Source: Henckelia pumila
Lineage: Eukaryota > Streptophyta > Magnoliopsida > Lamiales > Gesneriaceae
Reading direction: 5' to 3'
DNA length: 64,000 nucleotides
Assembly: GCF_033568475.1 (NCBI RefSeq)
Contig: NC_133122.1
Span: forward strand, 184,717,449-184,781,448
This document shows, one piece after another, positions 1 to 10,155 of the stretch (positions are counted from its first letter, which is position 1; every line of letters starts with the position of its first letter). The translations under genes and the position numbers were made by a program. Under the pieces are notes generated by a model. It made no database searches and had not been told where the DNA came from. It saw only the letters and a program-made list of their open reading frames with translations.

Positions 1-169
1 CAATGAATCTTGACATTCTCTTTTGCAATAAAGTTTTAGTTTATTTTTGAACATTTCAAGAACAAGCTATTATAGCTCTTTATTTTATTTTATTTTTTTG
101 TGTATTCACACCCCCCCCCCTCCCCCTCCCCCTCCCCCTCCCCTCAATACACATATTTCGATCCTAACA
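1..169 (+). repeat. 3' end of a Copia/Sirevirus-type LTR, cut by the window edge
   Basis: The stretch ends in GTGTATTCACA, a C/T-rich tract and TTCGATCCTAACA. This has the same layout as the end of the complete Copia LTR in this window (GTGTATTCAC, C-rich tract, GATCCCAACA). No primer-binding site follows, so this would be a 3' LTR or a solo LTR. The start lies outside the window, so the call rests on the terminal signature only. Confidence 0.5.
109..144. repeat. (CCCCCT)n simple repeat
   Basis: A run of C is followed by repeated CCCCCT units. The complementary strand is G-rich with several G5 runs, so a G-quadruplex or i-motif is possible. It lies in the C-rich tract of the LTR end, where expansion of the native C-run is the simplest origin. 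Confidence 0.85.
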
Positions 170-2758
170 ACCATTATAAATTATATATATCAAAAATTAT
201 TATAACAAATTTTCAATGGTATATGTTAAACATCATTAAAATATACTAATGACTAAGAAATGTTATGATAAATTAAACAATGCTCCACTGAATTTATAAG
301 TTAGTAAAACTCAAAGTTAAAGCTGATATTATTTCTTAACTATCACAAATCTACATTCGACTAGACTTAAGAGGTCAGAGAATGTTTTAATAATAAGACA
401 AATGGATAAGTAATGCTACATGTCATTTGTGAGAATCTCTAGCACTCATCGCATGCAGATCCACGTGGTATTAGCTACAATTTTTGCAAACGGTCATCTT
501 GCATATTATTTAGCCGTTCAAAGACAAAATATCCTTATCATTGTATATAATATATATAAATAAAAAAATTCATGTTTAATTTTTAATAATTCAGATAAAA
601 CGAATACATTGCATAATTTATTTCAAATATGATTTTGTTATTTAATTATATAATAAAATTATTGAGATTAATATAATGTTATTGGAGGAATAATACTATT
701 GTTAACAAATAAATAAGTTCAACTAACGGTTTCACTTTAAACTTTGATTTCATAATTTAATAGTTTAATGATCTCAAAAGATAGCAAATATAACAATGAC
801 AGTTAAATAATAATAATGTACACTATTTTTGGTATGTTTAATTTAAATTTTTATTGATATAAAACAATAGTTTTTCTTAAATTAATCACGACTCACGATA
901 AAATAAATAAATTATAAAAGTTTATAAATTAAGACTAAAGGTTCAATTGAACGTTTTGTATGTATGCAGATTAATTTTCTATTAATATGAGGATTAACTA
1001 TTACAAAAGTAATTAAAATAAGTAATAAAAATATTAAATATTAGAAAATTAATAATAATAAAAAATAACACTCAAGTTAGTATAGTGCAAAATTGAGGAA
1101 AAGTAAAAAAGAAAAACATAATAGTCATTGTAAAAATATATAAGTATAAAAAATTAAAGTAAAACACATTTGAACTATCTGACAAGAATTTAAAAAGCCT
1201 ATAATATTTTTTAAAAAATTTATATAATCCAATATAAATTTTAGTACTAGAATAATAAAAGTATTATAGCTAATAAACTCTGGACAACTTAATATTTTTT
1301 AAACATCGTTTAATTGACGAGATTGAGTCAGATTGGTTTAATAATCCAACATTAATCAAATTCAATCAAATATTTATTTACTATTATTTATCATATAATA
1401 GATTTATTACAATACTATATATAGTTTCTTTATTAATAGTTATTAATTATAATTATTAAAAAATAAAATCGATATTTATAACTTTATCTCTAATTTAATT
1501 CATGAAAGTTACATAATTAATATTATTTATCAATCATTATTCCATATACATCCTGAATAGTTTAATAAGCACATTTTTTTCTTTTTTCTTTTTTTTTTAT
1601 CAATCTAATCCAATTGTTCTCAACCAATCCAAGTAATACAATTTCTTTCTAGCTCATTTAAGTAACTTACAAACAATAATCTCAATAAATCGATTCGTCA
1701 ACGTATACAATAATTGATGTCAAATAAATTATATTTAAAAATTGAAAAAAACAAAACAAAATAACACCATATAAAATAGTGATTGGTGTTAACGTACATC
1801 AGTAATTGATGTTAACGTACATCACAAGTTATTTATATTAGTAATATTAAAAGTTTATAATTTGTATAAATTATCTCGAATTAATGTATACCTCGTGATT
1901 AATTGAATGACTGATATTAGTTTATTCAATATCATCTAACATTATATACGTGTGGATTATTTAAAAAATAAATTGATAAAACTTAGTTAACTGAGTCACA
2001 CGTAGGAGCAAAATAGATGGATAAAATAATATGCTTTAATAAAAACAAATAACAATAACAATCCCCTTGGTTTTTTTGCTTCAAATAGAAAGATTTTCTT
2101 GGTTTTTTTTAAACGGATAAAATAAAATACATATAGTACTGTTTTGTTTTTTGTTATAATTTAATATGATATTTTAATACTTGCACAAAATGCTGAGATT
2201 TGCTGAAAGAATAGTTTTTTTAATATTTATATTTAGAAATAGAAATATTGGTATAATAATTAAATATTTCTTATAATTATTTTTTTATAATATTTTTTTT
2301 AGTTGAATTCGAACTAGTTTAGCTAAAAAATTTACTATCTTCAATTTTAATCAATGCATTTATCTTTTTTTAATGAAAAATATGAATATATACGCGTAAA
2401 AATATATTTTAAATATATATACAGTTTGATTATAATAAAAACAAGAAATGAAAGAAATATTTGTGGTTAATTTAAGTAATAGTTAATATAAAATATTTAT
2501 TTATTAAATTTAATTTAAATATGTAAGAAAAGTATAGGATATGATTTAATGTATTTTCAACTACTTTTTGTAAATGCAATAAATTAATGTAGTGAGAGAT
2601 AAAATTTTAAATTTAAATATAATAACAGGTTAAAAAAGATATTATTGTCATAGGAAATGTTATGTTACCAAAAAAATCCTTAACAATATTTACCCTAAAA
2701 ATTACAAAAAAGTTCATTCTAGCTAGCTGGCTAGATTCTAGCCATTTAACATCACCCC
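170..2758. other. AT-rich intergenic spacer with no gene seen
   Basis: Both strands are full of stop codons and poly-A/T tracts. No ORF of note, no splice-consistent coding segments and no clear terminal inverted repeats were found. It is probably old, decayed repeat DNA. Confidence 0.7.
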
Positions 2759-3064
2759 TTGTTGAATTGTGTATTTACTTTTATGTCCTTGATATTTTGT
2801 AGTTTTCAATATTGTTCTTGATGATTAGTATTCCACTCTTTGGTATTCCAATGTGCATTTATTATGGATATTATCTATTGATTAATGATTATTGGTATTC
2901 CGTTCTTTGGTATTCCGATGTGCATTTATTATTGGCTTATTCTTTAAATTTTATACTCTATCGAGAGCAGCTGAAATGATAGAAAATTAAAGGTCGGAAA
3001 AGTTCCATAAATATAGTGTTTCTTTATATTGAATGTGAATAATTATTATTGTGTAAACCCCATT
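2759..3064. repeat. Tandem duplication, copy 1 (306-bp period)
   Basis: It starts TTGTTGAATTGTGTATTTAC and contains repeated TTTGGTATTCC motifs. A second, diverged copy begins at 3065, runs to 3158, and resumes after the Copia insertion at about 14436-14645. The combined second copy is about 304 bp, so the pair predates the insertion. Confidence 0.75.
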
Positions 3065-3158
3065 TTGTTGAATTGTGTATTTACTTTGTGTCTTTGATAT
3101 TTTTTTAGTTTCTAATATTATCCTTGATGATTAATATTCCACTATTTGGTATTTTAGT
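3065..3158. repeat. Tandem duplication, copy 2, left part
   Basis: This matches the first ~94 bp of the copy at 2759. It is broken by the Copia element at 3159 and continues at 14436-14645. Confidence 0.7.
3154..3158. other. Target-site duplication TTAGT, left copy
   Basis: TTAGT lies immediately left of the 5' LTR (TG...) and recurs at 14431-14435 immediately after the 3' LTR (...CA). Five bases is the normal target-site duplication for LTR retrotransposons. Confidence 0.9.
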
Positions 3159-4500
3159 TGTTGAATCCGATATTTTGGTGATAACAAACAACAACTCATT
3201 GTATAGGAATGTGCTGCCAACCATTGTATTTCAGGAATCTACTACAACTTCTACCGGAAGCTTGTCAACCGCCTTTGCCCTCGACCGGCTGAAGTCACAA
3301 GCCTATCGACTGGCTATCAAAACCAGCAGAGGATAAATCTATCTACCGGAAGCTTGTCAACCGCCTTTATCTCTCGACCGGTTGAAGTCACAAGCTTATC
3401 GACTGGTTATTCAAACCAGCAGAGGACAAATATCTCTACCGGTAGAATGCCAACTGCCTATCTAGATATCTCGAGACAAGTACCTGTGACAAGATGTTCT
3501 TTGCAGGATCCTTTATTAAAAGCAGAACCGGCGTTTCAGAAGATTTGTTGACTCCTGCAAATCAAGACAACAGGTTGTACCAAAATGGCAAAAACACAGA
3601 ATGACTGCAGATAAAGCATTCGACCGTTTATTCCAGTTTTGGACCCTGGAAGTTGTCTGCAGTGTACGATCCTCATGCAGAATCATCAATGCATTTATGA
3701 GCATTAAATGTGCATTCAATGCAGCATCAGAACGTTCAAAATAAAGACGTTGATGATTGACCTATATAAAGGGAAGATTGCTCAAAAAGAGAACAACAAC
3801 AAGAACAACAACAAGTGATACGAGACAACGAAGAGAGACAAGCAACTCAGAAAAATTTCAATCACTTGACTAATATCAAAAGTCCTCATCTGATATACTT
3901 GAGCACACTTACAAGATCATTCATCTGCTGCTCAAATAAACCCTCGCCTACAGTTCACATATCTGATCGTCAAGGATCATCCTAGGGTTTTCAAGCCTCT
4001 CGACCGCTCTGCAGTCTGAGAAGCTCAACTCAACTATACTCAGTGTTGAAGAGACTTGAAGCTGCTCTGAAAGCTTCCACCAGTCTGATAAGAACTGAGA
4101 ATCTTATCTGTGTAAATCTAGGAGTTTCGGATTAGGCATTGGATAAGTCCTAAGTCTGAAGTGGGTGTATTACAAGACGTTGTAATAACCAAAGTCTTCT
4201 AGTGAATTCCTTCCTAAGTGGAAGAAGGGGAGACGTAGAAGGATTAAGCCTTCGAACTTCCATAAAATCGTGCTTTAGCATTTACTGCCATTTATCTTAC
4301 ATCCTGCTCATACATTGCATTATAAACTTTGCATCACTAAAACCTCTGAACTATTTCCGCACTATTTAAGTTGTTCAAAACGTTTTAGAAGTTGAGAAAA
4401 CTGATTAAGTGAACTAAACCTCACTTGATCATTTTAAAGAAGAAGAAGAAAAGTTTCAGAGTGTATTCACCCCCCTCTACCCTCTGAACCGATCCCAACA
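3159..4500 (+). repeat. 5' LTR of the Copia element
   Basis: 1342 bp, starting TGTTGAATCC and ending GATCCCAACA. The U3 part carries two and a half tandem units of about 92 bp starting at 3251, 3343 and 3436 (each beginning CTACCGG). A TATA box is at 3763. Except for one fewer C near the end, it appears identical to the 3' LTR. Confidence 0.95.
3763..3770 (+). promoter_or_regulatory. TATA box of the Copia 5' LTR
   Basis: TATATAAA lies within CCTATATAAAGGG, about 600 bp into the LTR, followed by an A/C-rich leader. This is the expected place for the U3/R boundary, with a start site some 25-35 bp downstream. The equivalent site in the 3' LTR is offset by 9929 bp. Confidence 0.75.
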
Positions 4501-4502
4501 AG

Positions 4503-4514
4503 TGGTATCAAAGC
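4503..4514 (+). other. Primer-binding site (initiator Met-tRNA)
   Basis: TGGTATCAAAGC begins three bases into the internal region, right after the 5' LTR. It matches the usual plant primer-binding site TGGTATCAGAGC except for one base. Confidence 0.85.
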
Positions 4515-4553
4515 GGGTTCCTTTCTCAACTGCTGATCTGAAGTTTTCAAATC

Positions 4554-6563
4554 ATGACTTCTTTCAACAGAATTCCTATGTTTTCTAAAGAAGAGTATGA
4601 TGATTGGAAAATTCGCATGCAGGCACATCTTGCAGCACAGGATGATGACATGCTATATGTCATAACAGACGGTCCTATCAAAATTATGAAGGTCAACCCA
4701 GCTCTAGCCGATGGTGCAGGACAAATGATTGAGAAACCAAGAGCTGAGTGGACCACTGAGGACAAAAAGAAGGCCAATCTTGACAATGTGGCCCGGGACA
4801 TCCTATACAAAACACTGGACAAGAATATGTTCAGCAAAATCAAGTCATGTTCCACAGCAAAGGAGATTTGGGAGAAGCTCACTCAGCTGTGTGAAGGGAA
4901 TGACCAGACAAAGGAAAACAAGCTCACTCTGGCCATTCAAAAATATGACAACGCCAAAATGAAGCCAGGGGAAACCATGGCTGAATTTGATGAACGGTTC
5001 AGTAGTATCATCTGTGATCTTATTGCTTTAGGTAAAACTTATAACCGTGAAATTGCTGTGAAGGTTATGAGAGCTCTGCCCAAAGAATGGGAGATCAAGA
5101 CAGTGGCCATGAGAGAGTCAAAAGACTTGAGCAAGGTTGAACTGCATGATCTCTTTGCAGATCTCAAAGCCTATGAGTTCGAGCTCAACATGAGAACAGA
5201 AGATGAACCATCTACTTCTCAACCAACCAAGGCCTTAACCTCAACCGTGATATGTCCACCGGTCGAGGAAGCTCCAAAGAGATCAGCTGAGCAAATCAGC
5301 AATGAAGCCATGACACTCTTTGTCAAGAAATTTGGTAAATTTATGCGTAAAAACAATTCTAAATTTAAAAATTATCATAAATCGGACCATACAAACGATG
5401 GTCCTACTTGTTTTAACTGTGGAAAGCCAGGCCACTTCATTGCAGACTGCACCAAGCCTAAGAACAATGATCAGAAGCAATTCTCCGAAAGAAGAAGGGG
5501 TAAGGAGGATAAAAGGACGTTTAGAAAAGGAAGAGACCAAAGGGTTCTAGTAGCAGACGAAAGCAAAAGCAAGTGGGCTGAGTCTGACTCTGACAACTCC
5601 AATACCGGAAGCTCTTCAGATGACAGCGATGATGAAAAAGTGGAATGCCTTATGGCCGACATCGAAGAAGAAGCTGAGGAGGTATTTGACTTTGGCTCAC
5701 CTGAATTTACTCACAGTGATTTAGTTACTGCTTTACACGAAATGGCTAATGAATACAAAGCATTATCCAAGGAGTTCGAGGAAGTAAAGGCAGAAAGAGC
5801 TGACCTAAAAGATAAGTCAAGCAAATCAAGCTGCATGCAGCAAAAAGAGCTTGATGGTCTTAAGGTCAAGCTAAGTCTGCTGGCTACTGAGAACGACACC
5901 TTGAAAAGAGTATTCCAAGCTACCTTGATTGAGAATAAAAAACTACTTGAAACCATTAAGGCTTGGAATAAATCTTCGGTAACCATTGACAAGATTCAAG
6001 AAATCCAAAGACCGGTACATGATAAAACCGGTCTAGGGTTTGGAACAAATGAACAGTCTATGGAATCCTGTATTCAGTCAAGCCTGGACAAAGGCAATCT
6101 TAACAAAATAAGATTTGTCAGGTCCAGCACGATATATGAACACGATAAGTGCAGCTTTGACAAAAATCAGAAAGTATCGAACGAACGAAGCTCTAAGCAT
6201 AGAGGGCTGGGATATGTGGATCCCCAGACCTCTAATCAAAGAGGAACTTGGATCAAACCAAAACCTAATGAAAGAAGAAAGGGAAACCAATCTAATTTCA
6301 AAAGGCCATGGAATGAGTCTAACTACTCTAAGAAAAGATGGTCAAAGGAGAAGCCTTACCAGTACTTTAATTGCAGGCCAGTTCAAAAGAGGTACAGGCT
6401 AACTGATGAAAATAAAAAAGGCAAGCAGCACACAGCAACCTCACAAGCACACACATTTACTGCCTATCGACCGCACAGATTTCTGGACACACACACGGGA
6501 AAACCTGTAAGGGTGTTCCAGGTGTGGGTCCCGAAAGGGCTAATCCGACCTGGACCCTACTAG
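4554..6563 (+). CDS. gag: Copia Gag polyprotein, ends at an in-frame UAG before pol
   Basis: 669 residues. The N-terminal half (about 10-220) is a UBN2/DUF4219-type Copia gag domain, beginning with the YDDWKIRM motif. One CCHC zinc knuckle (CFNCGKPGHFIADC, about residues 286-299) binds RNA during packaging. An acidic Ser/Asp-rich stretch follows at about 330-375. A heptad-like Glu/Leu/Lys region at about 390-480 suggests a coiled coil, and then comes a basic C-terminus. The final segment has the motif VWVPKGLIRPGPY, and after the UAG at 6561 the same frame reads IWVPK without further stops into pol. Gag and pol were therefore one reading frame, and UAG readthrough or a recent nonsense change separates them. 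The ATG at 4554 follows the primer-binding site closely and is the natural start. Confidence 0.93.
   Translation: MTSFNRIPMFSKEEYDDWKIRMQAHLAAQDDDMLYVITDGPIKIMKVNPALADGAGQMIEKPRAEWTTEDKKKANLDNVARDILYKTLDKNMFSKIKSCSTAKEIWEKLTQLCEGNDQTKENKLTLAIQKYDNAKMKPGETMAEFDERFSSIICDLIALGKTYNREIAVKVMRALPKEWEIKTVAMRESKDLSKVELHDLFADLKAYEFELNMRTEDEPSTSQPTKALTSTVICPPVEEAPKRSAEQISNEAMTLFVKKFGKFMRKNNSKFKNYHKSDHTNDGPTCFNCGKPGHFIADCTKPKNNDQKQFSERRRGKEDKRTFRKGRDQRVLVADESKSKWAESDSDNSNTGSSSDDSDDEKVECLMADIEEEAEEVFDFGSPEFTHSDLVTALHEMANEYKALSKEFEEVKAERADLKDKSSKSSCMQQKELDGLKVKLSLLATENDTLKRVFQATLIENKKLLETIKAWNKSSVTIDKIQEIQRPVHDKTGLGFGTNEQSMESCIQSSLDKGNLNKIRFVRSSTIYEHDKCSFDKNQKVSNERSSKHRGLGYVDPQTSNQRGTWIKPKPNERRKGNQSNFKRPWNESNYSKKRWSKEKPYQYFNCRPVQKRYRLTDENKKGKQHTATSQAHTFTAYRPHRFLDTHTGKPVRVFQVWVPKGLIRPGPY
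6561..6563 (+). promoter_or_regulatory. In-frame UAG between gag and pol (candidate readthrough stop)
   Basis: The codon context is CCC TAC TAG ATA TGG. The frame stays open from 6564 to the end of pol at 9791. Stop suppression is documented for the pol-env junction of the soybean Sirevirus SIRE1, but here the stop is at gag-pol. Whether this codon is suppressed or is a mutation cannot be told from one copy. Confidence 0.5.
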
Positions 6564-9500
6564 ATATGGGTACCAAAAGTTCTTCACTCTTTGCAGGTAC
6601 TAAAAGTCCAAACGGGCGAGAAAACCACTTCTATCAAGGACACTACCTGGTATTTAGATAGCGGTTGCTCACGACACATGACAGGGAATCCAGAACTTCT
6701 AACAGAAGTGGTGTTGTGCAAAGGACCAAAGATCAGCTTTGGAGACAACTCCAAAGGTAAAACCGTGGGTAAGGGTAAGATCATCCATGGTAACATCATT
6801 ATTAAAGATGTGTTACTTGTTGACAAACTATGCTATAATTTGATAAGTATTAGTCAACTATGTGACAATGATCATTCGGTCGAGTTTCACAAACACACTT
6901 GCCTCATAAAAAATGACAAAGGTGAGACTCTTATGACCGGTGTACGAGACCTAAACACCTACAAGGTAAACTGGTCTTGCTCACATATTTCTTCACCTAC
7001 TTGTCTTACTGCTCATCATGATAAACATTGGTTGTGGCATAAGCGGTTAAATCATCTAAATTTTAAGTCCATTTTTAACTTGAGGAAGCATGATTTGGTT
7101 TCTGGTCTGCCCGAAGGAGATTTTATAAAAGACAAAGTTTGTCCTGCTTGTCAACTAGGAAAGCAGGTGAGAGCAACTTTTAAAAATAAAGGGTGTATGT
7201 CTTCTTCCAAATGTTTAGACTTACTTCACATGGACCTATTTGGTCCTATACCAGTAAGAAGCATAGGGGGAATGAGATATGCTCTTGTTGTTATAGATGA
7301 CTTTTCTCGATTTACTTGGGTCATCTTTCTCTCTTCAAAAGATCAAACTGCACCTCACCTGATTAAGCTTTTTAAACGCTTGCAAAATGAACAATCTACT
7401 GTGATAGATAGAATCAGGAGTGATAGAGGGACTGAATTTTTAAACACCACTCTTATGACTTATCTAGATGATCAGGGAATCAAGCATGAGTTGTCAGCTG
7501 CTAGATCCCCACAGCAAAATGGGGTGGCTGAAAGAAGGAACCGTACTTTAAAAGAAGCAGCCAGAACTATGATTGCTGATTCAAATGTTTCTCAAAGACT
7601 TTGGGCAGAAGCAGTTAACACAGCTTGCTATACTCAAAACAGATCTATGATTAATAAACGATTTAACAAAACTCCATATGAGATCTGGAATGGCACAAAA
7701 CCTGATATTTCTTATTTCAAAATTTTTGGGTGCAAATGCTTTATCCACAACAATGGCAAAAACCATTTGACAGCCTTCGATGCCAAAGCAGACGAAGGAA
7801 CTTTTATTGGTTACTCAGCCGTTAGCAGAGCTTATCGAGTGTTCAATCAAAGATCACTAACGGTCGAGGAAACCATTCATGTTGTTTTTGATGAATCTAC
7901 TCTATGTACAGAACAAACTCAAGGGAGCATAAATGATCTGAGTCACAGACTGGAAAACACAAATCTACAGGAAGAGAGTGACAGTGATCTATATCCTCCA
8001 AAGAAGGATGATCCAGTTCCCTCTACCGGGTGTGATCAAACAAGGCCAGAAGTGGATCCACCGGTTGATAACAATCCTCCAGCCAATGATGATCCAGTAA
8101 ACGAGGACGTTCATCAACCAATTGATGACAACCCTTTAGGGAATTATTTTAGGTGGAACAAAGATCATCCACCTGGGTTGGTCATAGGTGACCCTTCTGC
8201 TCCTCGAAAAACGCGTGGTCAAATGATTAATGAATTCTTGCATGCCGCTTTCATATCTCAGGTAGAACCCAAGAAAATAGATGAAGCTCTATCAGATGCC
8301 AGCTGGATTGAAGCTATGCAAGAAGAGTTGAATCAATTCACCCGCAACAATGTTTGGCATCTAGTTCCTCGACCGAAAAATCAAAATGTGATTGGAACTA
8401 GATGGGTGTTTCGTAACAAGCTCGATGAACATGGCACTGTTGTGCGTAACAAAGCTCGACTTGTTGCTCAAGGATTCAGACAAGAAGAAGGCATAGACTT
8501 TGAGGAATCTTTCGCGCCAGTTGCAAGACTAGAAGCAATCCGCATCTTTCTTGCTCATGCAGCCTTCAAGAATTTTAAAGTTTATCAAATGGATGTGAAG
8601 TCTGCATTCCTCAATGGTCTACTTCAAGAAGAGGTGTACGTTGAACAACCACCAGGTTTTGTCAATCCTACTCATCCTCAATATATCTATAAACTTGACA
8701 AAGCTCTCTATGGATTAAAACAAGCACCGCGTGCTTGGTATGACACTTTGCTAAAATTTTTACTGGAACATGATTTCCAAATTGGAACGGTCGATAAGAC
8801 CCTGTTTAAATTTGTAAAAGGTGATCATGTGTTACTAGTACAAATTTATGTTGATGACATTATATTTGGGTCAACTAACCCCAAGTTGTGCTCAAAGTTC
8901 TCTAAACTGATGAAGGAGAAGTTTGAAATGAGCATGATGGGCGAGCTAAACTTCTTTCTTGGACTTCAAGTAAAGCAACTTGAAACTGGAATATTCATCA
9001 ATCAGTCCAAGTATGCCAAGGAATTGGTAAAGAAGTTTGGAATGGAACAATGCTCAACTGTATCTACCCCCATGAGTACATCAATTAAGCTTGATAAAGA
9101 TGAAGGGGGAATTCCGGTCGAGGTAACCATGTATCGAGGCCTTATTGGTTCACTGCTCTATTTGACTGCCAGTCGACCGGATATCATGTATTCAGTTTGT
9201 TTATGTGCTAGATTTCAAGCCGCACCTAAGCAATCTCATTTCATTGCTACCAAACGAATACTTAAATATATTAAAGGAACTACTAATGTGGGTCTTTGGT
9301 ATCCCAAAGATTCAAATCTTAATCTTATTGGCTATTCAGATGCAGATTATGCAGGTTGTAGAATTGATCGCAAAAGTACAAGTGGCACATGTCAATTCCT
9401 TGGAGATAGACTAATTTCGTGGTCAAGTAAGAAGCAGACATCAATTGCTACCTCGACCGCCGAAGCAGAATACCTTGCTGCTGGCAGCTGTTGTGCTCAA

Positions 9501-9791
9501 ATACTCTGGATTCAACAGCAGCTTAATGATTATGGGATTCGGTCGAGTGAAGCTCCAATCTACTGTGACAATACAAGTGCCATAGCCATCACTCACAATC
9601 CAGTGATGCACTCTCGGACAAAGCACATTGATGTCAGGCATCACTTTATCCGAGATCATGTCTTAAAGAAGGAAATCAGGCTGGAATACATCTCTACCGA
9701 TCAGCAAGCAGCAGACATATTCACCAAGCCTCTACCGGACGCTAAGTTTTCATATTTTCGAAATATTCTTGGCTTAGTAGATTTAAGTTAG
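6564..9791 (+). CDS. pol: Copia Pol polyprotein: protease, integrase, reverse transcriptase, RNase H
   Basis: The frame is open from just after the gag UAG. Numbering from the TTG codon at 6591 gives 1066 residues, in the Copia order. The aspartic protease has a DSG triad (residues 23-25). The integrase zinc finger has its His pair near 146 and its Cys pair near 183. The integrase core has Asp in HMDLFGP (about 212), Asp in SDRGTEF (about 277) and Glu in [12 protein letters not shown] (about 313). The RT has [10 protein letters not shown] (about 667) and the catalytic YVDD (753-756). RNase H has SDADYAG (about 915), STAEAEYLA (about 956) and the KHIDVRHHF block near 1010. All catalytic motifs are intact with no frameshift. 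No ATG fits the start, so expression must come from Gag-Pol readthrough, a non-AUG start or splicing. Confidence 0.95.
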   Translation: MWVPKVLHSLQVLKVQTGEKTTSIKDTTWYLDSGCSRHMTGNPELLTEVVLCKGPKISFGDNSKGKTVGKGKIIHGNIIIKDVLLVDKLCYNLISISQLCDNDHSVEFHKHTCLIKNDKGETLMTGVRDLNTYKVNWSCSHISSPTCLTAHHDKHWLWHKRLNHLNFKSIFNLRKHDLVSGLPEGDFIKDKVCPACQLGKQVRATFKNKGCMSSSKCLDLLHMDLFGPIPVRSIGGMRYALVVIDDFSRFTWVIFLSSKDQTAPHLIKLFKRLQNEQSTVIDRIRSDRGTEFLNTTLMTYLDDQGIKHELSAARSPQQNGVAERRNRTLKEAARTMIADSNVSQRLWAEAVNTACYTQNRSMINKRFNKTPYEIWNGTKPDISYFKIFGCKCFIHNNGKNHLTAFDAKADEGTFIGYSAVSRAYRVFNQRSLTVEETIHVVFDESTLCTEQTQGSINDLSHRLENTNLQEESDSDLYPPKKDDPVPSTGCDQTRPEVDPPVDNNPPANDDPVNEDVHQPIDDNPLGNYFRWNKDHPPGLVIGDPSAPRKTRGQMINEFLHAAFISQVEPKKIDEALSDASWIEAMQEELNQFTRNNVWHLVPRPKNQNVIGTRWVFRNKLDEHGTVVRNKARLVAQGFRQEEGIDFEESFAPVARLEAIRIFLAHAAFKNFKVYQMDVKSAFLNGLLQEEVYVEQPPGFVNPTHPQYIYKLDKALYGLKQAPRAWYDTLLKFLLEHDFQIGTVDKTLFKFVKGDHVLLVQIYVDDIIFGSTNPKLCSKFSKLMKEKFEMSMMGELNFFLGLQVKQLETGIFINQSKYAKELVKKFGMEQCSTVSTPMSTSIKLDKDEGGIPVEVTMYRGLIGSLLYLTASRPDIMYSVCLCARFQAAPKQSHFIATKRILKYIKGTTNVGLWYPKDSNLNLIGYSDADYAGCRIDRKSTSGTCQFLGDRLISWSSKKQTSIATSTAEAEYLAAGSCCAQILWIQQQLNDYGIRSSEAPIYCDNTSAIAITHNPVMHSRTKHIDVRHHFIRDHVLKKEIRLEYISTDQQAADIFTKPLPDAKFSYFRNILGLVDLS

Positions 9792-10023
9792 TATGCATGT
9801 GTTTAGGGGGAATGATTGTCAATATGACATTAATAGATTAGCTGTTACGTTGCCATTAATATTGGCATATCATCCGCCTTTAACTAGTCTCTGACAGGCT
9901 TCGTACTAGCAGCTTGGTGCTTTGAACCAAATGACATTAATTGGGCGCCGTGATTATGCTCTTCAAAACTTTTTGAATTTCAAAAATACTTTTCATGACA
10001 TCACCCTATGGCCCATAGGTTCC

Positions 10024-10031
10024 TATATATA
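10024..10031 (+). promoter_or_regulatory. TATA-like box upstream of the third Copia ORF
   Basis: TATATATA sits in CCTATATATACTTC, about 125 bp before the ATG at 10156, and is followed by a C/T-rich leader. The region between pol (ends 9791) and this ATG looks like a promoter plus leader. It could drive a subgenomic transcript, though no experiment is implied. Confidence 0.4.
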
Positions 10032-10155
10032 CTTCTTTACACTCGTATATCAATCTTTCACCTTTGCTAAAAACTTTCATATTGTATTAAACGCTCCATC
10101 GAATTACTCTCAAGCTTTTGCTTACTCTTTGCTCGAGTTCTTATCTACAGATATC

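Noticed and set aside
6591..6593. TTG at 6591 as the real start of pol
   Set aside because: The frame is open right from the codon after the gag UAG, and no AUG or leader is visible here. The TTG is only where an alternative-start rule begins the ORF.
9922..10155. Upstream extension of the third Copia ORF to 9922
   Set aside because: The extension holds the TATA-like box and leader-like sequence and adds no domain; the ATG at 10156 begins protein-like sequence.
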